NCBI GenBank assembly: GCA_026416715.1
Contig: JAOAEQ010000030.1
Location: 1-33,101 of the forward strand
Direction of reading: 5' to 3'
DNA: 33,101 nt
Source of the DNA: a bacterium
GTDB lineage: Bacteria; UBP4; UBA4092; JAOAEQ01
The position numbers and the translations under genes are program-made. The notes under the pieces were generated by a model. The model ran no database searches. It was not told the origin of the DNA and was given only the letters and a program-made list of their open reading frames with translations. Positions 1-8,354 of the stretch are shown here, piece by piece (the first letter of the stretch is position 1; each line of letters begins with the position of its first letter).

Positions 1-425
1 CAAGTCAGATTTTCGCTCTTTTTAACCGTCGCGGTTTTAACCTCAATAAACCGTGGGGTTATCGTATAGGTTCTGCCCATTTTAACAATCGACCCGGCAA
101 CAATGGTTTCAACCCCGAGGATTTTCCCGATTTCAACCGCGCTTTTCGGGTCAATTAAATCAGTCATCTGCAGTTTCTGCTCTTTTAATACTTTAGCTAA
201 TTGCTGGCGTTCAACCACCTGATATTTTTCCGATTTCGTTAATGCCGATAGTAGAATTTCAGCTACTCCTCGACCGAGAGTAGTATCGATACTTCCGCCG
301 ATAGCTTCAAAATCGAGTACCGCAATTTTCGGGAGTACCGGTTGCGAAGTAGTTTGTCCAACATTTAAAGTAACAAAACCAAAAAGCAAAATAACCAAAC
401 TTGAAATTAATTTCGGTAAGTCCAT
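1..425 (-). CDS. CsgG-family exported protein, 3' end outside window
   Basis: I translated this frame by hand; it is open from an ATG at 425 to the window edge, so the C-terminus is missing (about 141 residues visible). The first 20-25 residues form a hydrophobic signal peptide (MDLPKLISSLVILLFGFVTL). No lipobox cysteine is visible. The mature part begins LPKIAVLDFEAIGG and continues with VVERQQLAKVLKEQ, LIDPKSAVEIGKILGV and IVAGSIVKMG. This is the usual order of the CsgG/FlgO-like fold, in which a periplasmic or outer-membrane-associated domain recognises or assembles envelope components. A Shine-Dalgarno AGGAAAG lies just upstream of the ATG. CsgG relatives range from the curli secretion pore to small unassigned proteins, and no curli genes are in view, so the exact role is open. 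Confidence 0.75.
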   Translation of the reverse strand, partial: MDLPKLISSLVILLFGFVTLNVGQTTSQPVLPKIAVLDFEAIGGSIDTTLGRGVAEILLSALTKSEKYQVVERQQLAKVLKEQKLQMTDLIDPKSAVEIGKILGVETIVAGSIVKMGRTYTITPRFIEVKTATVKKSENLT

Positions 426-746
426 TTTCGCTTTCCTATCTCAAAAAATATAGTATGAGTATAGCACTATCAGGTTCAATTTTGCAAATATTTCATCTAT
501 CTAAAGTAGATGTGTTTCTTATCTATATCAAGCAGTGTTATTGTTCGCGAATAGAATAATCGAGTTTGAATTGACGATACTAAATTGTAATCAAGTTTGT
601 AAATCAAGTCACTACCGCAAAATATTTTAATTCTTTTTCGCATAAATAAGTTGACATATTTCAGAATTATATGATACAAGTTAAGTGAAAAAAACAAAAT
701 CGTAAATCCCACGATTACGTTCGGGGTGAAGGAGGTGAATAACCAA
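426..746. other. Intergenic region between divergent genes
   Basis: About 320 bp of AT-rich DNA between the CsgG-family gene (minus) and the TM2 gene (plus). I see no convincing coding frame. It should carry the promoters of both flanking genes; one candidate is listed separately for the plus strand. Confidence 0.6.
651..678 (+). promoter_or_regulatory. Candidate sigma70-type promoter for the TM2 gene
   Basis: A perfect -35 hexamer TTGACA (651-656) is followed after 16 nt by GATACA (673-678), a weak -10. The TM2-protein start codon lies about 70 bp downstream. The -35 is strong and the -10 poor, so this is only a candidate. Confidence 0.35.
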
Positions 747-1022
747 ATGAGTGGAGAAACGCCGCCATCTTCAGCTCCAGCATCATCGGGTCCGGCTCCC
801 GGACAAAAAGATTGGTTAGTTGCATTGATACTTTCGATATTATTAGGTGGCTGGGGTGTAGACCGATTTTATTTAGGATATATTGGACTCGGTATAGCAA
901 AAATCGCAGTAACGATTTGTACCTGCGGTATCGGCGGGTTAATCTGGTGGATTTATGATATAGTCCAGATTGCAACCATGAAAATGGTCGATGCGAACGG
1001 GCAACCGTTATATAAGAAATAG
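747..1022 (+). CDS. TM2-domain membrane protein
   Basis: A 91-residue protein. The N-terminal 25 residues are rich in Pro, Ser and Ala (cytosolic linker). They are followed by a TM2 domain: hydrophobic segment LVALILSILLGGWGVDRFYL, the GVDRFYLGY turn with its conserved Asp-Arg-Phe-Tyr-Leu-Gly, and a second segment with CTCGIGGLIWWIYDI. A longer frame opens at GTG 726, but the Shine-Dalgarno AAGGAGGTG (729-737) lies inside it and is ideally spaced for ATG 747, so I choose 747. TM2 proteins are two-helix inner-membrane proteins of unknown function. This one heads a stretch of similar small membrane proteins reaching to 4135. Confidence 0.88.
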   Translation: MSGETPPSSAPASSGPAPGQKDWLVALILSILLGGWGVDRFYLGYIGLGIAKIAVTICTCGIGGLIWWIYDIVQIATMKMVDANGQPLYKK

Positions 1023-1103
1023 GGTAAAGTAAAAGGATATAGTTTGCGAGGGGAATAGTTCTCAAACATATTCGGGCTATTCCCCGATTTACTTAATAGG
1101 GTA

Positions 1104-1520
1104 ATGAGGTTAATCCAAGTTCAACCTGTTAATGACCGAACTCAAAGTTGGACGATATTCGCCATATTGACCGTGGTGATGGTAGTAGCATATTTCTGGC
1201 ATCCGAATGACCAAGGAATAGTCTTATGTTATTTCCGTTATTTAACCGGATTACCCTGTGCGGGTTGCGGGTTAACCCGGTCATTAAGTGCGTTCGCTAA
1301 AGGACAGTTCCTAACTTCATTTCAATACCATCCGTTTGGTCCGCTGGTTTTCTTAATTGGTATTGGCTTATGGCTTCGTGCAATAGTAGAATTATTCAAT
1401 CAAAAAACGGTTACGATAGTACTTTCCGAAAAAACTAAACGACGATTGATTCCGCTGTTTATCATTTTTATCATTTCATTCTGGGCGTATCGAATTATTG
1501 ATACTTTATCACATAGATAG
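1104..1520 (+). CDS. DUF2752 membrane protein
   Basis: A 138-residue protein with about three membrane segments (residues roughly 17-33, 73-93 and 111-130). The signature is CYFRYLTGLPCAGCGLTRSL, the CPxCGxTR-type motif of DUF2752, followed by an aromatic/His patch (FQYHPFGPLVFL). The function of the family is unknown; the paired cysteines could bind metal or form a disulfide. It lies 81 bp after the TM2 gene on the same strand and its stop is only 14 bp from the end of the convergent DUF2085 gene. No clear Shine-Dalgarno precedes ATG 1104. Confidence 0.85.
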   Translation: MRLIQVQPVNDRTQSWTIFAILTVVMVVAYFWHPNDQGIVLCYFRYLTGLPCAGCGLTRSLSAFAKGQFLTSFQYHPFGPLVFLIGIGLWLRAIVELFNQKTVTIVLSEKTKRRLIPLFIIFIISFWAYRIIDTLSHR

Positions 1521-1534
1521 ATATACACAACCTT

Positions 1535-2026
1535 TCATTTTCTTACCTGTTGGTTAATAAAACAGCTTAAAAGCGTTAATCCAGTACCGAAACCAGCTAA
1601 ACCGCCAGTAGTTACCCGCACCCAGTTGTTGCCGGGATACCACCCGAGAAATTGCAGCAGGCAGTCGAAACTAAACGGGATAAGTAAAATGAGAAAATAA
1701 CGTAGCGGGAAGTTGTTGAGCCAGGTTCGCCAAAGCGGAAACGATATCGCTACTAACCAGAACGCAAGATAAAACCCGCTACATCTCGCGCATAATCCCC
1801 AAGGGTGGCCGAAAAAGGAAAAACTACGTTCTGGTAATTGATGACAGCAAAGCCTACCAAGCGCATAGAGCGGTTGTGATATAAAGGAAAGATTGAACAC
1901 AGCAAAAAGTGGAGCGCTAAGGATAATTACCGCAAGGATAGTTAATACAATCGAGATAAGCAGCGGTAACCACGGAATTAATGGACGTAAGATTCGTTCA
2001 GTTTGTTGCCAGAATGTATTTCTCAC
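1535..2026 (-). CDS. DUF2085 membrane protein
   Basis: A 163-residue polytopic membrane protein (about four helices) starting at GTG 2026. It carries the DUF2085 signature: CCHQLPERSFSFFGHPWGLC, immediately followed by ARCSGFYLAFW. The conserved Cys-His, Glu-Arg-Ser and CxRCxGxY elements resemble a metal or heme ligand set, but no biochemical role is established for the family. It converges on the DUF2752 gene, another Cys-motif membrane protein. No obvious Shine-Dalgarno is present, so the exact start is less certain than the family call. Confidence 0.82.
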   Translation of the reverse strand: MRNTFWQQTERILRPLIPWLPLLISIVLTILAVIILSAPLFAVFNLSFISQPLYALGRLCCHQLPERSFSFFGHPWGLCARCSGFYLAFWLVAISFPLWRTWLNNFPLRYFLILLIPFSFDCLLQFLGWYPGNNWVRVTTGGLAGFGTGLTLLSCFINQQVRK

Positions 2027-2167
2027 TGCAACGATACGAGATGAATAGCCCCAGGCTTGAGCTCGAGACTATATAGTGGATACAAAATCTTGGGGTTTTA
2101 CCCAGCATCACCTGATTCAGCGAAGGTTGATATCCACAAAAGATATTGACTTATGGTAAATTAGGTA

Positions 2168-2581
2168 TTAACCTTGTTTTTTTGCTTGGTCCATCACCAT
2201 CTTACCGGAGATAACTCCGCAGATAATATTTTGGACTGGAATAATGAGATACGCGAATGACCCTAATCCACAGGTGCATATCGAGAACATAAATAATAGA
2301 ATACATTCTACTATCACAATAAGAATATATCCAACGAGAAACATGATGCCTTTATTGGTTTCGCCGATATAAATCCAGCCGATACCGAGGAAACCGAATA
2401 ATGCCGGGAGTAGTTCGAGTAACATCGCTATCGTTGGGTCACGTTTCGGTGCCGGTGCCGGAGCAGCTTGTGGAGGCGGTGAAGCGGTTGGTTGGCTAGT
2501 CGGCGGCTCGACTTTGGTTCCGCAATTCGGGCAGAACTGCGCGCTACTATCAACCTGAGTTCCACATGATGGACAAAACAC
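2168..2581 (-). CDS. Zinc-ribbon TM2-like membrane protein
   Basis: A 137-residue protein. The N-terminus is a zinc ribbon with two CxxC pairs (FCPSCGTQ and FCPNCGTK). A Pro/Ala-rich linker of about 30 residues follows, then three membrane segments with a TM2-like turn (GIGWIYIGETNKG) and a CTCG-containing helix. The frame is open from ATG 2611, but the Shine-Dalgarno GGAAAGGAGA (complement of 2589-2598) lies inside that extension and is well spaced for GTG 2581, giving the N-terminus MFCPSCGT. The function is unknown. The zinc ribbon would be cytoplasmic. Confidence 0.8.
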   Translation of the reverse strand: MFCPSCGTQVDSSAQFCPNCGTKVEPPTSQPTASPPPQAAPAPAPKRDPTIAMLLELLPALFGFLGIGWIYIGETNKGIMFLVGYILIVIVECILLFMFSICTCGLGSFAYLIIPVQNIICGVISGKMVMDQAKKQG

Positions 2582-2680
2582 AGATGAATCTCCTTTCCGT
2601 AAAATAATCATTTATTATTTATTATTTAAAAGCCCATTGTATAGTGAGTTCTTCCAGAACCCTGAGTTGAACTATGTACC

Positions 2681-2998
2681 TCAGGTTCCGCCACTAAATA
2701 ATGCCATTCCCCCGAAAAATACCAGGTATAAGAATCCTATAATAACGCTAATAATAAGAAATATTGTGCCGATAATTCCCATAATCATTCCCGCGAGCGC
2801 AAACCCTTTACCTGCAGGAGAAGATAATCCGGCTTGAATTCGCTTTAATTCACCGGAACCGATAATCCACGCCGCAATTCCTAATGGAGTGCAGCAAGCG
2901 ATACTTAGTATACCCAGGACTAAAGCGGTGGTTGCTTCCGAACTCGCTTTATCCGATTGAACTGGAGAACTGAATTGTGGTTGAGGGGAAACGTTCAT
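2681..2998 (-). CDS. DUF4190 small membrane protein
   Basis: A 105-residue protein: a polar N-terminus of about 20 residues, then ATTALVLGILSIACC and a second hydrophobic segment (GFALAGMIMGIIGTIFLIIS). The TALVLGILS...GIGS.GELKRI.AG...GKGFALAGMIMGI arrangement is typical of DUF4190, a two-helix family of unknown function. An AGGAAAGGAT Shine-Dalgarno precedes ATG 2998. It lies between the zinc-ribbon TM2-like gene and the B-box-like gene, all on the minus strand. Confidence 0.85.
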   Translation of the reverse strand: MNVSPQPQFSSPVQSDKASSEATTALVLGILSIACCTPLGIAAWIIGSGELKRIQAGLSSPAGKGFALAGMIMGIIGTIFLIISVIIGFLYLVFFGGMALFSGGT

Positions 2999-3028
2999 AT
3001 TGTTATCATATCCTTTCCTAACAATTTT

Positions 3029-4135
3029 TTAGCGCAATTGCGCTAGATTGGTTAAATCTATCTGATTGGCATATCCATATAAAACTGTAGTATCAGAGAT
3101 ATTCTCACCTTTGATTTCAACGACATACCGTCGGTCAACCTCAATCGCTAATTCTGCAGTTCGCGTAGCGTATTCCATTTTTTCTATCGCTGGGTATCCA
3201 AAGGTTGGTAGGGGCACCAATTTCAAATATCCATCTGCATTCGAATAGAGTGACGGACGATGGAATTTCCGATACATTCGCGGATTCCGGCCATAATCAG
3301 AAATGGTGATGATAATTTTACTTCTCTCACGTGGATTAAGGTATTCTCGTTCTGCGCGGGTATAGAGATAATTTTCCTGTTCGAAATTTCCGGAATTAGT
3401 TCGGCTAATTCGCCAGCCGGAAATTGGTTTCGGGAGAAATGGTTCTAATTTCGTATATTCAATCGGCTGAACCGGTTTCGGTGGCGGGATGATTCCTGAA
3501 GGACGATTGACTGGTTCCTGCGAAGCCGGTAGTTCAGAAGCAGGCGGGGTTGAATTTGGTTCAGCGGAACTCGGTTCGGTTTGTGATATATCAGGTGATT
3601 CTGCCGGTTGCGGTTTTTCAGCTTCTGCTGGTTCCGTTGCGGATTCTCCTTCACCGGATGTACTCTCTTCAAGTGTTTCATCTGCCGTTGTATCTTCACC
3701 GAGAGATGATTCCGAGTCCGATTTTGCGATTTGCTGTTCAACTGCCGGTTTGAGTTTCGGCACGAAATATTTCCACGCGAAATAAAGTGCGCCAATCGCT
3801 AAAGCCGTGAAAACGAGAAATAATATGATGCCAATAATAGCCCATTTCAAACAACCGGATTTCTTTTTATCGGTCGGTGCTGAAGTCGGTGCGGTTGATT
3901 GCGATACAGGTGACGGTATAACCGGAGTCTGCGGCGGGGTCGCAAAGGGCGGTTCACTAGTTGATGGAGAAGATTCTGCTGGTGCAGATATTGCAGAAGC
4001 AGCTTGGATTTTTTCTGCGCAGGGTAAACAATAATTTTTTCCATCGATTACGGTTTTACACTCTGTACAGAAAAAATTCTGGCAACTGATACACATTGCC
4101 ACCGCTTCCCGGTCAATATGATTTCGACATTGCAT
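3029..4135 (-). CDS. B-box-like zinc-finger membrane protein
   Basis: A 368-residue protein. Residues 1-40 hold a Cys/His cluster (CRNHIDREAVAMCISCQNFF, then CTECK, YCLPC) matching the B-box-type zinc finger seen in many bacterial membrane proteins. A Ser/Pro/Thr linker follows, then one transmembrane helix at about 97-118. Next is a long low-complexity Glu/Ser/Pro/Thr spacer (about 130-225) and a compact C-terminal domain of about 140 residues containing PISGWRISRTNSGNF and ERSKIIITISDYG. The topology should be zinc finger inside and C-terminal domain outside. Shine-Dalgarno AGAAAGGTGG supports ATG 4135. I do not recognise the C-terminal domain. Confidence 0.75.
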   Translation of the reverse strand: MQCRNHIDREAVAMCISCQNFFCTECKTVIDGKNYCLPCAEKIQAASAISAPAESSPSTSEPPFATPPQTPVIPSPVSQSTAPTSAPTDKKKSGCLKWAIIGIILFLVFTALAIGALYFAWKYFVPKLKPAVEQQIAKSDSESSLGEDTTADETLEESTSGEGESATEPAEAEKPQPAESPDISQTEPSSAEPNSTPPASELPASQEPVNRPSGIIPPPKPVQPIEYTKLEPFLPKPISGWRISRTNSGNFEQENYLYTRAEREYLNPRERSKIIITISDYGRNPRMYRKFHRPSLYSNADGYLKLVPLPTFGYPAIEKMEYATRTAELAIEVDRRYVVEIKGENISDTTVLYGYANQIDLTNLAQLR

Positions 4136-4285
4136 AGAAAAACCACCTTTCTGAATTGTAGAATTAGTAAGGATAATAGCATATCAAGTCAAAATATTCA
4201 ATGTAAAATTTTCAATTATCAGTTTAAAATGGAAAACGATGTAGTTTGCGGATAGGAAATTAATAATGGTACAATTATTGATACG

Positions 4286-5020
4286 ATGGAGAATCAATTG
4301 GAATCATTCCAAAGTTGGGTATCAGAAAAACTTGGGTTTACCTTATCCGCTAAACAGATTGACCAATTCCGAAAATATCTCGAACTATTACAAGAATGGA
4401 ATCAGCAGGTTAATCTGGTCGCTGATGCGGCTGCGGAAACCGTAATTCAACGGCATTTTCTGGACTCATTAACCTGTCTGCAAAGTGGGATTATTGAAGA
4501 TTCAATTACTCTACTTGATATCGGTGCTGGAGCTGGATTTCCAGGAATCCCATTAAAAATTGTTATTCCACAAATACGACTAACCTTGATTGAATCAATT
4601 CAAAAGAAGTGTCGGTTTCTTGATGAAGCGGTTAATACACTTGAATTAGCGCAAACGGATATCCTCTGCGACCGAGCGGAAAAACTCGCGCGACTCACTC
4701 AGTATCGGGAACAATATAAGGTAGTCGTAACTCGTGCATTAGCGCAATTACCGGTCGCCGTTGAATTAGCGTTGCCCTTTGTTCAATTACAAGGAACTTA
4801 TCTTGCCATGCTGGGTAGCGATGCAGATGAACAGATAGCTAAATCGAGAATAGCTATCTCATTATGTGGCGGGATGATTGAACAACTAATTCCAATAGAT
4901 ATTCCGAATTCGGATAGACAACGATATCTGGTTCTGATTAAGAAATCGGTACATACTTCGCAACAATATCCACGTCGCGCTGGTATCCCGCAAAAACGAC
5001 CGCTGGTTATTTCTAGCTAA
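4286..5020 (+). CDS. rsmG: 16S rRNA (guanine-527-N7)-methyltransferase RsmG
   Basis: A 244-residue protein of normal length for RsmG/GidB. It uses S-adenosylmethionine to methylate G527 of 16S rRNA. The SAM-binding loop LLDIGAGAGFPGIPLKI is textbook RsmG, and VVTRALAQLPVAVELALPFV matches the later conserved block. The N-terminal helix set (LELLQEWNQQVNLV) and the RHFLDSL motif are also present. ATG 4286 lies close behind a possible -10 (TACAAT, 4270-4275), so the mRNA leader may be very short. It appears to be transcribed alone, with an intrinsic terminator downstream. Confidence 0.96.
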   Translation: MENQLESFQSWVSEKLGFTLSAKQIDQFRKYLELLQEWNQQVNLVADAAAETVIQRHFLDSLTCLQSGIIEDSITLLDIGAGAGFPGIPLKIVIPQIRLTLIESIQKKCRFLDEAVNTLELAQTDILCDRAEKLARLTQYREQYKVVVTRALAQLPVAVELALPFVQLQGTYLAMLGSDADEQIAKSRIAISLCGGMIEQLIPIDIPNSDRQRYLVLIKKSVHTSQQYPRRAGIPQKRPLVISS

Positions 5021-5110
5021 TACCTATTCAGATACCTATTTCAGAGCAAGTTCTCCATTGGATAGTTTGCTCTATAATCCTAAATAAATCAATAGAGAAC
5101 ATTTTATCAT

Positions 5111-5142
5111 AATCAGGTTCACTGATGGTAAACCTGATTTTT
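5111..5142 (+). terminator. Intrinsic terminator after rsmG
   Basis: A perfect 9-bp stem, AATCAGGTT (5111-5119) with AACCTGATT (5131-5139), loop of 11 nt, running into TTTTT (5138-5142). It lies 90 bp after the rsmG stop and 100 bp before the LolC/E start, so it should separate the two transcription units. Confidence 0.75.
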
Positions 5143-5243
5143 CTGTTATATCACAATGCATCAATTTGTGGTTATTTCTCTTATCGTGCTACAATTAACT
5201 TTATTTTAAATTTAATATTAACTTGGAGAACCTGTTGGTATCT

Positions 5244-6458
5244 ATGCGCTACGAATGGTTTATCAGTCTCCGTTATCTTAAAGCGAAACGAAAACAAACG
5301 TTTATTTCGATTATCACGCTTATTTCCGTTGCTGGGGTAACTCTTGGCGTGATGGCGTTAATCATCGTTATTGCGGTAATGAACGGATTCGACCGTGATT
5401 TACGGACTAAAATTCTCGGCACGAAATCGCATATCGTCATTATGTCCGCTGATGAAACCGAATTACCGCAATATCGAGAGGTGCTCGCGCAGGTTAGAAA
5501 AGAACCTGGAGTGGTTTCTGCGGCACCGTTTATCAGTATCCAGGGGATGCTCCAGTCAGATATAACTATGCAAGGGGTTGTGTTGATGGGGATTGACCCG
5601 AAATATGAAGCGCAAGTAACTGATATCGGTAAAAATATTATCCAAGGGCAATTACCGCGGTTAGGAACCAATGATATTGTTATCGGGAAGGAATTAGCGT
5701 TCCATTTGGGGGTAGGGCTGGGGAGTCAGGTAATCGTTTTTTCGAAAGTAGTTCAGACCGCATTGGGGTTGGTTCCGAGAACTAGCATCTGTAAAGTATG
5801 TGGTATATTCGATTCCGGAATGTATGAATATGATTCCGGATTAGCGTATATTCCGCTGGATTTAGCCCAAAAGTTTTTCGATATGGCACCAGATAAAGTT
5901 ACCGGAATAGAAGTTAAAGTGAACGATATCTATCAAGCGAAAAATATCGCTACGCGAATGACCCGAAATTTAAGCAACCGATATCTAATCCGGAGTTGGG
6001 ATGTGATGAATCGCGAACTTTTCTCCGCGTTAAAACTCGAAAAAACGGTTATGTTTATTATTCTTTCGCTAATTGTGGTTGTAGCTGCATTTAATATTAT
6101 CAGCACTTTGATTATGGTGGTTATGGAGAAAAATAAGGATATCGCAATTCTAAAAACGATGGGCGCAACCCAACGCAGTATCTCGTTTATCTTTTTACTT
6201 GAAGGACTGGTTATCGGAATCATTGGAACCATACTCGGTGCACTCGGCGGTATAACCACCTGTCTCGCATTAGACAAATATAAGTTTATTTCATTACCGC
6301 AGGATATTTATTATATTTCAACCTTACCAGTCGAAATCGAACCGGCAACGGTTATTTTGATTATGGTCAGTGCGATTATGATATGTTTAGTTGCAGCGGT
6401 ATATCCGGCTTGGCAAGCGGGTCGGTTAGACCCGATTGAAGCGATTCGATATGAGTAA
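5244..6458 (+). CDS. LolC/LolE-type lipoprotein-releasing permease
   Basis: A permease of about 404 residues. In the Lol system the permease and LolD extract mature lipoproteins from the inner membrane and hand them to LolA. The N-terminal RYEWFISLRYLKAKRKQTFI and first helix (ISVAGVTLGVMALIIVIAVM) are typical. A large periplasmic MacB-like domain follows (about 45-260), then three C-terminal helices with KNKDIAILKTMGATQ before the second and DPIEAIRYE at the end. The frame opens at TTG 5223; GGAG at 5225-5228 would also suit TTG 5235, but family N-termini favour ATG 5244. Only one permease gene is present, so it probably acts as a homodimer or with a partner elsewhere. Confidence 0.9.
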   Translation: MRYEWFISLRYLKAKRKQTFISIITLISVAGVTLGVMALIIVIAVMNGFDRDLRTKILGTKSHIVIMSADETELPQYREVLAQVRKEPGVVSAAPFISIQGMLQSDITMQGVVLMGIDPKYEAQVTDIGKNIIQGQLPRLGTNDIVIGKELAFHLGVGLGSQVIVFSKVVQTALGLVPRTSICKVCGIFDSGMYEYDSGLAYIPLDLAQKFFDMAPDKVTGIEVKVNDIYQAKNIATRMTRNLSNRYLIRSWDVMNRELFSALKLEKTVMFIILSLIVVVAAFNIISTLIMVVMEKNKDIAILKTMGATQRSISFIFLLEGLVIGIIGTILGALGGITTCLALDKYKFISLPQDIYYISTLPVEIEPATVILIMVSAIMICLVAAVYPAWQAGRLDPIEAIRYE

Positions 6459-6536
6459 TGCTTAATGTTCACTGGTCAATTTAAAATGTTACTGTTGCAT
6501 CGTTAATTGTACATTTTATTTGTTTCATTAAATTCT

Positions 6537-7220
6537 ATGTCTTTACTAGAAGCAATTAACCTGCATAAACGGTATCGGTCAGGTCATATCTGGATTGAGG
6601 TGTTGAAAGGGATACATCTCGCAATTGAATCTGGAGAAATTATTTCGATTGTTGGCCCATCCGGTGCAGGGAAAAGTACCTTATTACATCTGCTCGGATT
6701 TCTTGACCGACCGACTGCTGGTGAAGTTCGATTGGATGGACAAGAAGTATTATCCTTATCCGATTCCGCAATTGCAAGTATCCGAAATAAACGAATCGGG
6801 TTTCTCTTTCAATTTCATCATTTACTACCCGAATTTACCGCTGCAGAAAATATTATGCTCCCGCAACTAATCGCTGGAAGAAATAAGAAACAAGCGAAAG
6901 AAAAAGCTACTTACCTATTAGAACAGGTCGGATTACCGGATCGAGGACATCATAAACCAGGCGAACTTTCCGGAGGTGAGCAGCAGCGGGTAGCGTTAGC
7001 GCGAGCGCTCGTTAACGACCCGGCAGTAGTTCTGGCGGATGAACCGACTGGGAATCTGGACGGTGCTACCGGAGCGAAGATGCTGGAATTGCTCTGGCAT
7101 TTGAACGAACAGAATAAACAAACATTTGTCTTAGTTACCCATGATGAAACGATAGCACATCAAGCGCATCGGTTAATTCGTCTGGTTGAAGGACGGGTTG
7201 TTGAAGAGAAAAAATTATGA
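6537..7220 (+). CDS. lolD: LolD-type ABC transporter ATP-binding protein
   Basis: The ATPase partner of the preceding permease, 227 residues. It shows Walker [10 protein letters not shown], the Q-loop region [19 protein letters not shown], signature [15 protein letters not shown], Walker [14 protein letters not shown] and the switch His in VLVTHDET. This motif set is that of the LolD/MacB/FtsE class. The frame is open from TTG 6507, but the family N-terminus ([13 protein letters not shown]) fits ATG 6537. There is no clear Shine-Dalgarno. It follows the permease by 78 bp on the same strand, so the two are likely co-transcribed. Confidence 0.93.
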   Translation: MSLLEAINLHKRYRSGHIWIEVLKGIHLAIESGEIISIVGPSGAGKSTLLHLLGFLDRPTAGEVRLDGQEVLSLSDSAIASIRNKRIGFLFQFHHLLPEFTAAENIMLPQLIAGRNKKQAKEKATYLLEQVGLPDRGHHKPGELSGGEQQRVALARALVNDPAVVLADEPTGNLDGATGAKMLELLWHLNEQNKQTFVLVTHDETIAHQAHRLIRLVEGRVVEEKKL

Positions 7221-7323
7221 TATTATATTTATCGAGAAGAAACTAAAAAACTGAAGCACGAAAAAACGGAAATTCTGGGATTCTATTGTAAGTAAATTTT
7301 TAGAGAGAGGGGAAGTGTTCCGA

Positions 7324-8226
7324 GTGCAGAAACAAAAACCAAAGAAGCAGCAATATATATATTTAAATGGAAAATTGGTGCCGAGAGAAGAAGCGAAAGT
7401 ATCTGTTTACGACCATGGGTTGCTCTATGGCGATGGTGTGTTTGAAGGGATTCGGATTTATAACGGTCGCGTATTCAAGTTTGATGATCATCTTAAACGG
7501 TTATATCGTTCAGCGCGAGCGATTATGCTCGAAATCCCGCTTTCCTATGACCAGTTGAAGGAAGCGACGTTGATGACTATTCGCGCGAATAAACTGCGGG
7601 ATGGATATATTCGGTTGGTGGTAACTCGGGGTGAAGGAGATTTAGGATTAGCGCCGTGGAAATGTCCGAAACCATTTATTTTTATTATTGTGGATACCAT
7701 CGGATTATATCCGGAAGAATATTATACCAAAGGATTAGAGATTATCACGGTTCCAACCCGGCGGCATATTCCGGAAGGATTGAATCCGAACATTAAATCA
7801 TTGAATTATTTAAATAACATCTTAGCGAAAATAGAAGCAAAACATGCTGGCGTACAGGAAGCGGTGATGTTGAATTCTGAGGGATATGTAGCGGAATGTA
7901 CCGGAGATAATATTTTTATTGTTAAAGATGGAGTATTAATGACTCCGCCAGCTTATATGGGAGCGTTAGATGGAATTACAAAAGCAACGGTAATCGAATT
8001 AGCAACCAAGATGAACATCGAAACGAAAGAATATATATTGACTCGATTCGATTTATTTAATGCGGATGAATGTTTTCTGACTGGCACCGCTGCAGAAGTT
8101 GTCCCCGTGGTTAAAATCGACCAGCGGATTATCGGTGATGGTAGTCCCGGTCCTTTAACACTAAAACTGATTAGAGCATTTAGAAGATTAACCCAGCGGG
8201 AAGGGGTGCCGGTATATACAAAATAA
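7324..8226 (+). CDS. ilvE: Branched-chain amino acid aminotransferase
   Basis: A class IV (D-amino-acid aminotransferase fold) PLP enzyme of about 300 residues that interconverts branched-chain 2-oxo acids and Val, Leu or Ile with glutamate. Visible landmarks are YLNGKLVPREEAKVSVYDHG, GDGVFEGIR, the PLP lysine in NIKSLNYLNNILAK (about Lys158), the glutamate in GYVAECTGDNIF, and LTGTAAEVVPV near the end, typical of IlvE rather than pabC or D-alanine transaminase. GTG 7315 and GTG 7324 are both possible starts; the GAGAGAGG stretch just upstream fits 7324 slightly better. leuC and leuD of the same pathway lie about 23 kb away. Confidence 0.9.
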   Translation: MQKQKPKKQQYIYLNGKLVPREEAKVSVYDHGLLYGDGVFEGIRIYNGRVFKFDDHLKRLYRSARAIMLEIPLSYDQLKEATLMTIRANKLRDGYIRLVVTRGEGDLGLAPWKCPKPFIFIIVDTIGLYPEEYYTKGLEIITVPTRRHIPEGLNPNIKSLNYLNNILAKIEAKHAGVQEAVMLNSEGYVAECTGDNIFIVKDGVLMTPPAYMGALDGITKATVIELATKMNIETKEYILTRFDLFNADECFLTGTAAEVVPVVKIDQRIIGDGSPGPLTLKLIRAFRRLTQREGVPVYTK

Positions 8227-8354
8227 ATGCCAAATCCACAATCCAAATGTCAAATATACCGATACGAGCATAAACAGATTAAAGAATTAAAGGCAAAATT
8301 AGCAAGTAACTATTTTCAAGGTTAAAATGTAAATGGAATATTGAACTTTGAATT
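8227..8354. repeat. Word-repeat intergenic segment after ilvE
   Basis: Directly after the ilvE stop comes a chain of near-identical words (CCAAATCC, ACAATCC, AAATGTCAAAT), and just before the next start codon another (TTGAACTTTGAATT). These low-complexity words resemble those at 15049-15081, 25996-26027 and 29425-29460. Confidence 0.45.

Noticed and set aside
715-1065. 116-residue minus-strand ORF over the TM2 gene
   Set aside because: Antisense to a clear TM2 domain, with no recognisable motif.
2637-2837. Plus-strand ORF opposite the DUF4190 gene
   Set aside because: It is the antisense shadow of a well-supported family gene with its own Shine-Dalgarno.
3445-4044. Several long frames overlapping the B-box-like gene on both strands
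   Set aside because: They arise from the low-complexity Ser/Pro/Glu linker of that gene and give repetitive, non-protein-like translations.
5043-5073. Hairpin AGAGCAA/TTGCTCT as the rsmG terminator
   Set aside because: It has a 17-nt loop and no T-run; the hairpin at 5111-5142 is far better.
7221-7323. T-box or leader peptide before ilvE
   Set aside because: No T-box bulge motif, no run of Leu/Ile/Val codons and no terminator hairpin could be found in the 100-bp leader.
8227-8325. 32-codon ORF starting directly after the ilvE stop (MPNPQSKCQIYRYEHKQ...)
   Set aside because: Its first third is the word repeat, it has no ribosome-binding site, and no family is recognisable; most likely chance reading of repeat-rich DNA.
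8227-8354. CRISPR-like array from repeated CCAAA words
   Set aside because: The words are 7-8 bp, irregular and without constant spacers; no cas gene is present.
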